DNA of 64,000 bases from Boseongicola sp. (GTDB lineage Bacteria > Pseudomonadota > Alphaproteobacteria > Rhodobacterales > Rhodobacteraceae), in NCBI GenBank assembly GCA_028824715.1, contig JAPPCV010000148.1, forward strand, positions 34,085 through 98,084, written 5' to 3'. The notes beneath the pieces are model-generated. The model made no database searches and had not been told where the DNA came from. It saw only the letters and a list, made by a program, of their open reading frames with translations. Of the stretch, positions 47,184 to 57,705 are shown piece by piece. The position numbers and the translations under genes are program-made. Positions within the stretch are counted from its first letter, which is position 1. Every line of letters starts with the position of its first letter.

Positions 47184-47638
47184 TCCTCAACCCACATGGT
47201 GACGCGCTGCCTGAAGGGCGTGCCGTCCGGGGCCGTCATGGCAAGCCAGAGGCTCCAGTGCCCGGACCCGAGATTTGCCGGTCTCGGCGCAACGAATCGC
47301 GTGCCGTCGAAGCGGAAGGCAAGGACGCTGTCCTCGGCGACATGGGTGGCGCGACCGAGGGTCGCATCCGTGATCCGGGGCTCGACCGGACCGTCGGGTC
47401 CGAGAACGGCGAGCGTTACTGAATCTTCGGTGACACCTGGAACAACGCTCCAGCCCAATGCCTCCTGTGCGCGGCGCTCGGCGTCAAATGTCTGGCTCGC
47501 GACATAGGAGTTCCTGACCTCCAGGCCAGGGAACGTGCGCACGGCCATCGTTGCGAGCACGACGTTCACGGCAACGATGACGGCAAAGGCACCCACGAAG
47601 AGCGCCAGCACGTGGTAGCCGTTGATCTCCCGTCTCAC
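47180..47638 (-). CDS. ccoH: cbb3 oxidase maturation protein CcoH/FixH
   Basis: A 152-residue membrane-anchored protein. It starts RREINGYHVLALFVGAFAVI, the FixH N-terminus with a single transmembrane helix (about 7-30), followed by NVVLATMAVRTFPGLEVRNS and a periplasmic beta-rich domain. The start is GTG at 47638, overlapping the ccoG stop as GTGA; the longer open frame upstream is ccoG sequence. CcoH stabilises CcoI and the assembling oxidase. Confidence 0.9.
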   Translation of the reverse strand: MRREINGYHVLALFVGAFAVIVAVNVVLATMAVRTFPGLEVRNSYVASQTFDAERRAQEALGWSVVPGVTEDSVTLAVLGPDGPVEPRITDATLGRATHVAEDSVLAFRFDGTRFVAPRPANLGSGHWSLWLAMTAPDGTPFRQRVTMWVEE

Positions 47639-49176
47639 TGTCCTGTCCTGCCGTTGAATACGCTGTCCTGGTAGGCTCGCTCGCCCGAAACGATGTCCTC
47701 GACCCAGAAGCGGATGCCCGTGCTGTCCGCAAGGGCCGGGCCCGTGTTCGCGGACGCTATGACATAGACCCTCTGATGTGCCGTGTCGTCCGCGGGCACG
47801 GGAACCTGCGTTGCATCGACGCCCTCGAGATCCAGTCGGAGGGCGGCGTCTCCGGCGACCTGGATCCGGAAGGGGCGATCCTCGCCGTGCTTGTTCCTGA
47901 GCCGAACGTCGTAGGCGTTTCGAATGGAGCCGTCGGAAAGGACGACGAATTGCGGGTTCCGGACGGGCGCCACGGTTATGTCGATTTCCGGACGAACGAA
48001 GAGCGCGTAAAGAAGTGCAAGGCCGATGAGGCTCCACAGAGCCGTGTATGCGGCCGTGCGCGGCCGCAGGACATGCCGCCAGACGGAAAGCGACGGCTGG
48101 CCGGCCCGCTCGCGTCTCTCGTCGGAAAATGCAAGATAGTCGATCAGGCCCCGTGGCCTGCCGATCCGCGCCATGACATCGTCGCAGGCGTCGATGCAAA
48201 GCGCGCAGGTGATGCAGGCCAGTTGCTGCCCGTCCCGAATGTCAATTCCGACCGGGCAGACGTTTACGCAGGCGTTGCAGTCTATGCAATCTCCTGGCTC
48301 GTCACGGGCGGGTTCGATCTTGCCGGCGGCTGGATCAATGCCTGGCATGGGAATCCTGGGCGACCGCCCTCCGATCCGGGGACCTGCGGCCTGGGCGGAC
48401 GCCGCCGCCCGTTCGGCGAGCGCACGACGCTTCGTGCCCTTGCCGCGCGGCTCGCCTCGCCATTCGCGGTATGCAACCGTGAGCGTCTCTTCGTCCATCA
48501 TCGCGGCCTGGATGCGGGGCCAGGGACACATGTAGATGCAGATCTGTTCCCGCATGAACCCGCCAAGGACGAACGTCGTGCCCGTCAGGATCATGATCGT
48601 GAAGTAAGCGACCGGCGCGGCGTCGAGCGCGACCAGGTCACGAAGGAGCGTCGGTGCGTCGGCATAGTAGAAAACCCACGCGCCGCCGGTCGCGACCGAG
48701 ATCAGCATCCAAAGCGCCCACTTGGTGAGGCTGAGCCTGGTCTTCCTGAGCGTCCATCCTGACTTCCAAAGCCGCATCCGTGCGTTGCGGTCGCCCTCGA
48801 TCCAGCGTTCCACCAGCAGGAAGAGATCTGTCCACACCGTCTGCGGACAGGCGTATCCGCACCAGACTCGGCCAAGCGCTGACGTGAAGAGAAAGAGGCC
48901 CACCCCAGCCATGATCAGGAGGCCGGCGACGAAATACAGTTCGTGCGGCCAGATCTCGATCCAGAAGAAGTAGAAGCGTCGCCCGGCCAGGTCGATCAGG
49001 ACGGCCTGGTCCGGGAGGTTCGGCCCCCGATCCCATCGGATCCATGGCGTAAGGTAGTAGATGCCGAGCGTCACGCCCATGATCCACCACTTGAGCGTGC
49101 GAAAGAGCCCGGAAACCCGGCGCGGAAAGATCGGTTCCCGTGCGGCATAAAGGGCGGTGGGTTCGCTGTCGCTCAT
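47635..49176 (-). CDS. ccoG: cbb3 accessory ferredoxin-like protein CcoG/FixG
   Basis: A 513-residue polyferredoxin with about five membrane helices. Conserved text: WCGYACPQTVWTDLF, a 2x[4Fe-4S] motif CIDCNACVNVCPVGIDIRDG and CITCALCIDACDDVMARIGR, and a periplasmic Ig-like C-domain. It is thought to reduce Cu2+ for delivery to the oxidase. First gene of ccoGHIS, about 220 bases after ccoP on the same strand; no separate FNR-type box was found in that gap. Confidence 0.95.
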   Translation of the reverse strand: MSDSEPTALYAAREPIFPRRVSGLFRTLKWWIMGVTLGIYYLTPWIRWDRGPNLPDQAVLIDLAGRRFYFFWIEIWPHELYFVAGLLIMAGVGLFLFTSALGRVWCGYACPQTVWTDLFLLVERWIEGDRNARMRLWKSGWTLRKTRLSLTKWALWMLISVATGGAWVFYYADAPTLLRDLVALDAAPVAYFTIMILTGTTFVLGGFMREQICIYMCPWPRIQAAMMDEETLTVAYREWRGEPRGKGTKRRALAERAAASAQAAGPRIGGRSPRIPMPGIDPAAGKIEPARDEPGDCIDCNACVNVCPVGIDIRDGQQLACITCALCIDACDDVMARIGRPRGLIDYLAFSDERRERAGQPSLSVWRHVLRPRTAAYTALWSLIGLALLYALFVRPEIDITVAPVRNPQFVVLSDGSIRNAYDVRLRNKHGEDRPFRIQVAGDAALRLDLEGVDATQVPVPADDTAHQRVYVIASANTGPALADSTGIRFWVEDIVSGERAYQDSVFNGRTGQ

Positions 49177-49397
49177 TGCCTGGACCCATGCGTTCGCGCC
49201 GTCCGGCCACGTTCCGGCGCATTTGCGGATTCAGCCGCCCGAAGGTGGGAGGCCGATTCCCGGCGACTCATGCCGGCAGGGCCCGGTGCGCGGCGTCGGC
49301 CCGCCGGATCAGGAAGCGCACTGGCTCTCTCGGGCACGGCAGGCTCCGTGGAAGAGAATCTCGGATCTGGCCGTGTCGGAAGAGGCACCGTCCGTCG

Positions 49398-50267
49398 TCA
49401 TTCGCCGCCGCCCAGTTGATGCACGTAGAGCGTGACGGCCTTGATCTCGACTTCATCCAGCCTTGGTCCCCAAGCCGGCATTACGCCAAAGCGCGAGCTC
49501 GTGATCGACTCGGTGATCGCCTCGCGGTCGCCGCCGTACAGCCAGATGGCGTCGGTCAGGTCTGGCGCGCCGGTCTCGCGGTCTCCTGTCCCGGATTCCA
49601 TGTGACAGGAAGCGCATTCCTCGGCGAAGATGGTCGCGCCGCTGGCTGCCAGTTGCGAGTCATGTGCCTGGCCAGACAGTTGAAGCACGAATTCGGTTGC
49701 CGCCGCGATCTGCTCCGCTTCGAGGAATTCGCCATAGGCAGGCATTTCGGACCAGCGGGCGTCGTCGTCGGTGTCGTTCCTGATGCCGTGGCGCACCGTG
49801 GCCGCGATTGCGTCGAGCGTCCCGCCCCACAGCCAGTCGTCGTCGAGAAGGTTGGGATAGCCAAGGGCGCCTGCCGCCCCGGCGCCATGGCATTGGGAGC
49901 AATGGGCGAGAAAGACGGCGGCGCCGCCCGCAACGCCATAGTGGTAGGCCGGGTCGCCCCGCTCGAGGGTCGCCAGGTCGGCGGAGGCGAGGCGCGCAGC
50001 GACGTCGGCGTTCCGTGCATCCACTTCCGCGATCTGGGCTTCAACCTCCGCGCGCGTCGAGTAGCCGAGAAACCCGGCCGTGGCGCGGTCGATCAGCGGC
50101 CAGGCAGGATATGCGATGCAATAGCCAATGCCCCAGACGATCGTCAGGTAGAACGTCCACAGCCACCAGCGCGGCAGGGGCGTGTTGAGTTCCTGGATTC
50201 CGTCCCAGTTGTGGCCGGTGGTTTCGGTGCCCGTGACCGGATCGCGATCTGTCCTGTTGTCCATCAT
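49398..50267 (-). CDS. ccoP: cbb3-type cytochrome c oxidase subunit III (dihaem)
   Basis: A 289-residue membrane-anchored dihaem cytochrome c. One helix at about 33-53 (WWLWTFYLTIVWGIGYCIAY) is followed by two haem-binding sites: CSQCH (near 123-127) and CASCH. Axial methionines can be placed in EMPAYG and VMPAWG. It passes electrons to CcoO/CcoN. Its start overlaps the ccoQ stop by four bases. Confidence 0.95.
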   Translation of the reverse strand: MMDNRTDRDPVTGTETTGHNWDGIQELNTPLPRWWLWTFYLTIVWGIGYCIAYPAWPLIDRATAGFLGYSTRAEVEAQIAEVDARNADVAARLASADLATLERGDPAYHYGVAGGAAVFLAHCSQCHGAGAAGALGYPNLLDDDWLWGGTLDAIAATVRHGIRNDTDDDARWSEMPAYGEFLEAEQIAAATEFVLQLSGQAHDSQLAASGATIFAEECASCHMESGTGDRETGAPDLTDAIWLYGGDREAITESITSSRFGVMPAWGPRLDEVEIKAVTLYVHQLGGGE

Positions 50268-50497
50268 GCACTTTCCTCGGGTCCGGCTCCCGTCGCGCGA
50301 CCTGGTTCCCCCCTTGATCGGTCATCCTGGCAATTCGCGCTTTCCGCATCATCCTTGAGCGGAATGTTCGCGATCTCGTCATGAACGGCACGGGATCCGG
50401 GACGGAACGCCCAGGCGATGGCGCCGATGTAGAAGATGCACAACGCCAGCAACACCCAGCTGTCGGCAAGTTCACGCAGGAATGAGTAGGTCTCCAT
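50264..50497 (-). CDS. ccoQ: cbb3-type oxidase subunit IV (CcoQ)
   Basis: A 77-residue protein with one membrane helix (VLLALCIFYIGAIAWAFRPG, about 15-34), as in CcoQ. The soluble C-terminal tail is longer than the usual 50-60 residue protein. The short PGSR-x-VHDEIANIPLKDD after the helix matches the family in related genera. Located between ccoO and ccoP as normal. Confidence 0.9.
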   Translation of the reverse strand: METYSFLRELADSWVLLALCIFYIGAIAWAFRPGSRAVHDEIANIPLKDDAESANCQDDRSRGEPGRATGAGPEESA

Positions 50498-50506
50498 CGT
50501 TGCTTC

Positions 50507-51232
50507 CTATCGGGTCTCGTCGGGCGTGAAGGTCGAGAAGTCGACCAGGGTGCCGAGCATTTGCATGTACGCGATGATCGCGTCCATCTCGGTCAGTTCG
50601 GGCTGTCCGTCGAAATTCGCGACGACTGCGCCGGGATAGCGTTCCAGCAGCCCGTCGGTGTCCGCGTCGGGATCGGCCTGGGCATGAAAGTCCGCCCGGG
50701 CCTCGGCCAGCATCTCGTCCGTGTAGGGCACGCCGACCAGGCGGTGCGTTGCCAGAAGATCCTCGATCAGGTCGTCCTCCAGGCGCGCATCGGCGAGAAA
50801 GGCGTATTTCGGCATGACGCTCTGCGGCACGACCGATTGCGGATCGATGAAATGGTCCACGTGCCACGCATCGGAATAGCGTCCGCCGACTCGGGCGAGG
50901 TCCGGGCCGGTCCGCTTGGACCCCCATTGGAACGGGTGGTCGTACTTGGATTCGGCTGCCAGCGAGTAGTGGCCGTAACGCTCGACCTCGTCCCGCATCG
51001 GCCGGATCATCTGGCTGTGGCAGACATAGCATCCTTCGCGGACGTAGATGTCGCGCCCAGCCAGTTCGAGCGGCGAATAGGGACGCACGCCGTCGACGTC
51101 CTCGATCGTGTTCTCGATGTAGAAGAGGGGCGCGATCTCGACGATTCCGCCGACCGATACGACGAGCAGCGAGAAGACGAGAAGGAGGGTAGGGCTCCTT
51201 TCCAGGATGCGGTGCTTGCCGATGGCGGACAT
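50507..51232 (-). CDS. ccoO: cbb3-type cytochrome c oxidase subunit II (monohaem)
   Basis: A 241-residue membrane-anchored cytochrome c. An N-terminal helix ([20 protein letters not shown]) precedes [20 protein letters not shown] with HSQM, the single CxxCH haem site. The [34 protein letters not shown] and SVMPKYAFL segments are typical. Start ATG ten bases after the ccoN stop. Confidence 0.96.
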   Translation of the reverse strand: MSAIGKHRILERSPTLLLVFSLLVVSVGGIVEIAPLFYIENTIEDVDGVRPYSPLELAGRDIYVREGCYVCHSQMIRPMRDEVERYGHYSLAAESKYDHPFQWGSKRTGPDLARVGGRYSDAWHVDHFIDPQSVVPQSVMPKYAFLADARLEDDLIEDLLATHRLVGVPYTDEMLAEARADFHAQADPDADTDGLLERYPGAVVANFDGQPELTEMDAIIAYMQMLGTLVDFSTFTPDETR

Positions 51233-51242
51233 GTGCGCCTCC

Positions 51243-52841
51243 CTATTCCGCAGGGACGCCGACAGGTGCAGCCGCGCGCACGCCGCCCCTGATCGTCATC
51301 CACATGTTCCAGGCCATGATCCCTGCGCCGGCGAGATAGAGGATGCCCCCCAGCGCACGCACGACATACATCGGATACTTGGCTTCGACGGTGTCGGCGA
51401 AGGAGTTCACGAGGAAGCCCTGGGAATCGACCTCGCGCCACATCAGGCCTTCCAGGATCCCCGTGACCCACATCGACGCCGCGTAGAGCACGATGCCGAT
51501 CGTCGCGAGCCAGAAGTGCCAGTTGATCGCCGGCATCGAGTGCATTTCCCTGCGCCCCCAGAGCCGTGGAGTAAGGAAGTAGAGCACGGCGAAGGTGATC
51601 AGGCCGTTCCAGCCGAGCGCTCCCGAATGCACGTGGCCGATGGTCCAGTCGGTGTAGTGCGAGAGCGAGTTGACCGCGCGGATCGACATCATCGGGCCCT
51701 CGAAGGTCGACATGCCGTAGAAGGCGAGCGAAATCACCATCATGCGGATGATCGGGTCTGTCCGGAGCTTGTCCCATGCGCCTTGCAGCGTCATGAGTCC
51801 GTTGATCATCCCGCCCCAGGACGGCATCCAGAGGATCACCGAGAACACCATTCCAAGCGTTGAGGCCCAGTCCGGCAGGGCGGTGTAGTGCAAGTGGTGC
51901 GGCCCCGCCCAGATGTACAGGAATATCAGTGCCCAGAAATGGATGATCGAGAGCTTGTAGCTGTAGATCGGGCGGTTTGCCTGCTTGGGCACGAAGTAGT
52001 ACATCATGCCCAGGAAGCCCGCTGTCAGGAAGAAGCCGACGGCATTGTGTCCGTACCACCATTGCACCATTGCATCCTGCACGCCCGCGAAGACCTGCAC
52101 CGACTTCGACCCCCAGATCGAGACCGGAATCGAGATGTTGTTCACGATGTGCAGCATCGCGACCGTGATGATGAACGAGAGCAGGAACCAGTTCGCCACG
52201 TAGATGTGCCTTTCGCGCCGGTTGAAGATCGTGCCCATGTAGACGACGAGGAACGCGACCCAGACGATTGCCAGCCACAGGTCGACATACCATTCGGGTT
52301 CGGCGTATTCCTTGGATTGCGTCGAGCCGAGGACGTATCCCGTGGCGGCAAGCACGATGAAGAGGTTGTAGCCCCAGAACACGAACCAGGCGAGGTTGCC
52401 GCCCCAGAGCCGCGTTCCGCTGGTCCGCTGGACAATGTAGAACGACGACATGATGAGCGCGTTGCCGCCGAACGCGAATATGACGGCGCTTGTGTGCAGG
52501 GGCCTGAGCCGCCCGAAATTGGTATACGGCTGCCCCCAGTCGAAGTTCAGGGCCGGGTAGGCAAGCTGGAGAGCGATCACCACCCCGACGAGGAAGCCGA
52601 CGATTCCCCAGAAGCCTGTGGCGATCACGCCGGCGCGGATGACGTCGTCCGCGTAGCCGGAAGCGTCGACCGCCGGCCGTGTTTCACCGACCTGGCCGAC
52701 CTGCCAGACGAAGAGTCCGGCCGCTACAAGCATGATCAGCACTGCATGCGCCTGATATGCAATGTCATGCCCCCAGTTCGCGGCGAGAGCCGCAATCAGG
52801 GCCGTCAGGCCCAGCAAGATCAGTTTCAGCGTATCCCACAT
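51243..52841 (-). CDS. ccoN: cbb3-type cytochrome c oxidase subunit I (catalytic)
   Basis: A 532-residue haem-copper oxidase catalytic subunit of the high-affinity C family. About twelve or more membrane helices. Histidine ligands lie in [51 protein letters not shown] and [14 protein letters not shown]. The YYFVPKQ segment carries the C-family crosslinked tyrosine region. First gene of ccoNOQP; its upstream region has an FNR-type box and a strong hairpin. Confidence 0.97.
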   Translation of the reverse strand: MWDTLKLILLGLTALIAALAANWGHDIAYQAHAVLIMLVAAGLFVWQVGQVGETRPAVDASGYADDVIRAGVIATGFWGIVGFLVGVVIALQLAYPALNFDWGQPYTNFGRLRPLHTSAVIFAFGGNALIMSSFYIVQRTSGTRLWGGNLAWFVFWGYNLFIVLAATGYVLGSTQSKEYAEPEWYVDLWLAIVWVAFLVVYMGTIFNRRERHIYVANWFLLSFIITVAMLHIVNNISIPVSIWGSKSVQVFAGVQDAMVQWWYGHNAVGFFLTAGFLGMMYYFVPKQANRPIYSYKLSIIHFWALIFLYIWAGPHHLHYTALPDWASTLGMVFSVILWMPSWGGMINGLMTLQGAWDKLRTDPIIRMMVISLAFYGMSTFEGPMMSIRAVNSLSHYTDWTIGHVHSGALGWNGLITFAVLYFLTPRLWGRREMHSMPAINWHFWLATIGIVLYAASMWVTGILEGLMWREVDSQGFLVNSFADTVEAKYPMYVVRALGGILYLAGAGIMAWNMWMTIRGGVRAAAPVGVPAE

Positions 52842-52892
52842 GACTGGATTCCCGGGATTGATTGGTGGTCGCAGCGCTTAGGCAGCGATTGA

Positions 52893-52913
52893 CGTCCCGC
52901 GCGGCGCGGGACG
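52893..52913 (-). other. Strong hairpin in the ccoN leader
   Basis: A perfect 9-bp stem, CGTCCCGCG (52893-52901) with CGCGGGACG (52905-52913), and a three-base loop, lying 52 bases before the ccoN start. No T tract follows on the minus strand. It would fold in the 5' untranslated mRNA; role unknown. Confidence 0.6.
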
Positions 52914-53056
52914 ATTCCTTGAGAGCCTGGGCAAGTCTGTTCGCATCCTCGACCTAGCGTTCGCCCGAGGACGCCTGGACGGCAAGTCTGCCGCGCCCGA
53001 TGCAACCCGGTTGGCAATTCTCGCCGGGACCATCCTGCAAGGCGAATCGCGCCGCC

Positions 53057-53070
53057 TTGATCCATGTCAA
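53057..53070 (-). promoter_or_regulatory. FnrL/FixK-type box upstream of ccoN
   Basis: The minus strand reads TTGACATGGATCAA, matching TTGAY-N4-RTCAA with both half sites. It lies 216 bases upstream of the ccoN start. A weak CAGGAT -10 about 20 bases downstream would fit class II activation. FnrL itself is encoded immediately upstream, so low oxygen would switch on ccoNOQP. Confidence 0.75.
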
Positions 53071-53195
53071 GTCGATCCGCAAGTTGGCGGAATCGAGCAA
53101 ACTGACAGGTTCCGTGAGCAGCGGTCGGCATTGCCTGGCGCAGGCACTGCCTCCCCGCATCGCGACGTGTCGGAAGGCCCGCCAGGAGCAACGCG

Positions 53196-53918
53196 CTACT
53201 CCGCATTTTCGAGTTCCGCCTCCAGACGCGACGTGTCCGGAATGATGACGCGCCTTGCCGTCTCCAGCTCTATGAGGCCGTCCTTGCGGAGGCTCGACAT
53301 TTGGCGGCTGACGGTCTCGATGGTAAGGCCCAGATAGCTCGCCATCGCTTCGCGCGAGAGAGGCAGGTCTATCCGGACCGGCTGATCGGCGTCTTCCGGC
53401 AATGCGGACCGGCGAACAACGAGCATCAGGAAGCTGACAATCTTCTCGCGCGCCGTCAGGCATCCGAGCAGCAGCATCCAGTTCCGGGCCGCGTCGAGTT
53501 CGTCGAACGCTATGTCCAGAAGCCGTTTCCTGATGCCCGACGCGCTCTCGACCAGATCCTCAAACGGTCTTCGCCTGAAGCAGCAGAGCGTCAGGTCGGT
53601 GACGGCTGAAATGTCGTGCTCGCAGGAGTCGCGCCCCGGTCGACCGATGAAGTCTGACGGCAGGAGCATGCCAGTGATCTGCATTCTTCCGTCAACGGTG
53701 GTCTTCGAGAGGGTCGCGACGCCAGACACGATGGAGGCGACGACATCCAGCTTTTCTCCACGAAGCGCAACGGCCTGGCCCGCGGGCACCGACTTGTAGA
53801 ACTTCATGGCGTTCAGCTTGTCGAATTCCTCGTCATCGCTTGCGGCGCAGATGGCTCGGTGTCTCACCGGGCAGTGCTGGCAGTCCAATCTCAGATCTTC
53901 GGAACGCGAAATCTTCAC
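53196..53918 (-). CDS. fnrL: Oxygen-sensing regulator FnrL (Crp/Fnr family)
   Basis: A 240-residue Crp/Fnr activator with the [4Fe-4S] ligand cluster CQHCPVRHRAIC near the N-terminus and a further cysteine in RPGRDSCEHD. The text then matches rhodobacterial FnrL: VASIVSGVATLSKT, MLLPSDFIGRPGRD and the helix-turn-helix REAMASYLGLTIETVSRQMS. The frame is open to an ATG at 54002. The GTG at 53918 puts CQHC at the usual distance from the start and is preferred. It is upstream of and parallel to its target ccoNOQP. Confidence 0.93.
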   Translation of the reverse strand: MKISRSEDLRLDCQHCPVRHRAICAASDDEEFDKLNAMKFYKSVPAGQAVALRGEKLDVVASIVSGVATLSKTTVDGRMQITGMLLPSDFIGRPGRDSCEHDISAVTDLTLCCFRRRPFEDLVESASGIRKRLLDIAFDELDAARNWMLLLGCLTAREKIVSFLMLVVRRSALPEDADQPVRIDLPLSREAMASYLGLTIETVSRQMSSLRKDGLIELETARRVIIPDTSRLEAELENAE

Positions 53919-54137
53919 GGCAAGTTCACTACCTGATCTCTCAACGGTGCATCCAATGCTGTCCGTGGAGGCGACGTTACAACAATTCCTTGGGGCGAAC
54001 ATAGGGATTTTGGGACCCGAGACAAAACGTCACCCGCCGCCGGTCTCGGGACGTTGTCGACGGGAAGGACCCCTGGCCTGACGGTTTTCGGGAAACGCGA
54101 ACCTCGTCAGTCTCGCATCATGCAAAGAGGTCCTGAC

Positions 54138-54866
54138 CTACTCCAGCGGACCTGCCCCGGCCCGGTGTGCCGCCGCGAATTCCGCCATGCTGTTGAACCG
54201 GAAGTCTGCATGCGGCGTGTTTCCGGGGTCCATCGTTGCACCGAACCCGTCCTTGTCGTGTCGACGATAGATCCAGCAATTCGCCAGCCCGAACTCATTT
54301 GCCGGGGCATGGTCATGGAACAGGCTTTCGGCCACGTGCAGGATCTGGGACTTGTCGATTCCCTGCCTGCCAAGCGCTTCGATCATGTACTCGAAGTTTC
54401 GTCGGGCCGGCTTGTACGAGCCGATGTCCTCCGCCGTGTAGACGTTTTCAAACTCGACGCGAAGCCTCTTGTTGCTGCCGGCAAAGCTGACGTTGTCCGT
54501 GTTGGTCAGGACGGCCAGCCGGTAGTGCTTCTTCAGGTATCCAAGCGCTTCCGCGCTGTCCGGAAAGGCAGGCCAGCGCCCCACGGTCGCGCCGTACGCC
54601 TTGCACTCGTCCCAGGACACGGTGACGTTCCATTCCTCGGCGAGGCGCCGATAGACGACTGGCAGCAGATCGCGATACAGCTTTGACGGCGTCAGGCGCT
54701 GGATCGTGGATTCGTGATATGCATGGGCCTCGAGGATCTTGTCACTGTCGAGCGCGCTGTCGGCGCGATCGGTCAGCGGCTTCAATCCCTCCATGATCCC
54801 CGTCTCCCAGTCAATGAGCGTGCCGTAGACGTCAAATGTCAGGACCTTGAAATTGCCGAGTTTCAA
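54138..54866 (-). CDS. HAD-superfamily hydrolase, haloacid dehalogenase type II
   Basis: A 242-residue HAD hydrolase. Motif I is TFDVYGTLIDWE with the nucleophile Asp; motif II is AVLTNTDN; motif III lysine is in DIGSYKPARRNFEYM; a late HVAESLFHDHAPANE holds motif IV-like acids. The pattern VYGTLIDWETG and the late Asn/Tyr text are those of (S)-2-haloacid dehalogenase-type proteins. Actual dehalogenation is unproved; many such proteins have other phosphatase roles. Confidence 0.85.
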   Translation of the reverse strand: MKLGNFKVLTFDVYGTLIDWETGIMEGLKPLTDRADSALDSDKILEAHAYHESTIQRLTPSKLYRDLLPVVYRRLAEEWNVTVSWDECKAYGATVGRWPAFPDSAEALGYLKKHYRLAVLTNTDNVSFAGSNKRLRVEFENVYTAEDIGSYKPARRNFEYMIEALGRQGIDKSQILHVAESLFHDHAPANEFGLANCWIYRRHDKDGFGATMDPGNTPHADFRFNSMAEFAAAHRAGAGPLE

Positions 54867-54944
54867 GTCTCTCCCCTTTCGTTCGGAACGGTTTCCGGCA
54901 AGCCGTGCATTGCCGGCACCAGATGAACGGTTGCCTGGCGGACC

Positions 54945-55478
54945 CTAACGGTTGCGGTCGCCGAACCACATGCGCCGAAACAAGCCGTCGCGCAGGTAGA
55001 ATTGGTGATAGAAGGCTGCGCAAGTGTGCAACAGCACGAGAAGAACGAGAAGATTCGAAATCAGCCCGTGTGCCAGGCGTGGCGCAAGAGTGGACAGGTT
55101 GGCCGGCAACGGTTCGCCGCTTCCGCCGAAGACGATCGGAAACAGTCCGCCGGACAGGGCCGTGCCCAATCCGCTGAGCAACATGAGCGCAATCAGCAGA
55201 TACATGATCCAATGGGTCGCGATGCCGATCTTGTCGAGAAACGCGCTCCCGGTCTCGGCACGGGGCGGCTTGGCCGAAGCGAACCGGACGGCAAGCCGCA
55301 GGAGCAGGAGCGCGCCCAAGGCCAGGCCGACCGTCATGTGACCTGCGAGCCCCTGCAGCTTCTGTGGATCGGAGTTGCTCATTGTGGACAAGAGCGCCTT
55401 TCCGAAGAAAAGCGACACGACGACCATGACAGCCATGATCCAGTGCAGCGCGACCAGCAGCGGGTGGTACCTTGCCAT
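54945..55478 (-). CDS. Cytochrome b561-family membrane protein
   Basis: A 177-residue di-haem b protein with four membrane helices. Candidate haem ligands are the histidines in YHPLLVALHWIM, LAGHMTVGLAL, IATHWIMYL and LHTCAAFYHQFYL. It belongs to the prokaryotic cytochrome b561 (CybB) group, which moves electrons between quinol and other carriers. The ATG at 55478 is preferred, with GACGGAA upstream; the open frame to 55646 is unrelated. Confidence 0.88.
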   Translation of the reverse strand: MARYHPLLVALHWIMAVMVVVSLFFGKALLSTMSNSDPQKLQGLAGHMTVGLALGALLLLRLAVRFASAKPPRAETGSAFLDKIGIATHWIMYLLIALMLLSGLGTALSGGLFPIVFGGSGEPLPANLSTLAPRLAHGLISNLLVLLVLLHTCAAFYHQFYLRDGLFRRMWFGDRNR

Positions 55479-55575
55479 TTCCGTCTCACTTTGTCCGAGC
55501 AGCCATGTGCGGCACAATGTCAAGGCACTCGCCGCCACAGTCAACTCCTGCGCGGACCCGGCAGTGCCCTGCTGC

Positions 55576-56633
55576 CTACGGGTCGCTTCTTTCCACGGCC
55601 ATGCCGGGCGCACGGGCGGCGTTCCCGACCCCAGCGACCAGGTCAACGCGGCTGGAGCTGAACGTCGCCAGCTGTCGGCTGCGGTCTCCCGTGCACATGG
55701 CCTTCAGGTCCTTCAGGATCATGTCGCCAATCAGGTGGCGGCCGCCTTGAACCGCCGCCGCGCGGTGCGGCGAGAGAATGACATCGGACACGCTTCTGAC
55801 CGGATGGTCCTGCGGCAGTGGTTCAACGGGGAAAACGTCTGCGGCGACCCGTATTCGCCCTGTAATTGCCGCTGCCACGAGCGCGTCGAAATCCACCAGA
55901 TGCGCCCGGCTCAGGAGCACGACAAGCGCGTGGTCCGGGAGCAGGGCGAGCATGTCTGTCGAGATGAGGGCCTTGTTCCGGGATGTCGGGGCAGCCGCGA
56001 CAAAGAGGCAGCGAGACCACTTCATCAAGTCTTCGAGCCTGCACAGCTCCACGTCGAACTGGTCCACATCCTCCTGAGTCAGCCAGGGATCATGAGCCCT
56101 GACGCTCGGACGAAACGGGGCGAGCAGTCCCGTCAGTTCCCTGGCGATCTGTCCAAATCCGACAAACCCGATCCTGGCGCCGTGCAAGGAGAAATCGGTC
56201 GCCGGATTCTCCTGTAGCCAGCCTTCGCTGCCGCTTCGGAACGCTTCGTGTTCAACGACCAGCCCGCGTGCGCCAGCGAGGGCCATGGCGAGTCCCATTT
56301 CCGCGACGGATTCCCGAAATCCCGGAGCGCAGGAAAGTACCTCGACGCCCTTCGCGGCGCAGGCCTTGTAGTCGATTGTGTCCGGAAAGGCGCCGGAAAC
56401 CTCGATCACAGCGCGAAGCTTCGGCGCATCGCCGAGCATCTGTCGCGTGACGGTGGGCGTCGCGGATATCAATGCGGATGCTGACGGCCAGGCCGCGTCA
56501 AATGCGTCGCTGGAGATCGGTTCGTCCCGTCCCCAGATCACGTCGAACTCTTCCTGCAGGGCCGAGAGCGCACCCTGCGAGAACAGTTCAGCCAGGGTTC
56601 GCCAATGAGGATCAAGTATGACTGCGGGCTTCG

Positions 56634-56637
<4 letters not shown>
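55576..56637 (-). CDS. D-2-hydroxyacid dehydrogenase family protein
   Basis: A 353-residue NAD-dependent dehydrogenase. The Rossmann part has GARIGFVGFGQIARELTGLL. The catalytic triad can be placed: Arg in LLSRAHLVD, Glu in VFPVEPLPQDH and His in ILSPHRAAAV. The family oxidises or reduces D-2-hydroxy acids (glycerate, lactate, phosphoglycerate). Its ATG overlaps the ATPase stop, so it is the last gene of the sugar operon and probably acts on a product of that substrate. Confidence 0.88.
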
Positions 56638-57704
<1,067 letters not shown>

Positions 57705-57705
57705 G

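Noticed and set aside
54016..54050. Inverted repeat CCCGAGAC / GTCTCGGG upstream of fnrL
   Set aside because: The 19-base loop and lack of a T tract make neither a terminator nor a known operator convincing.
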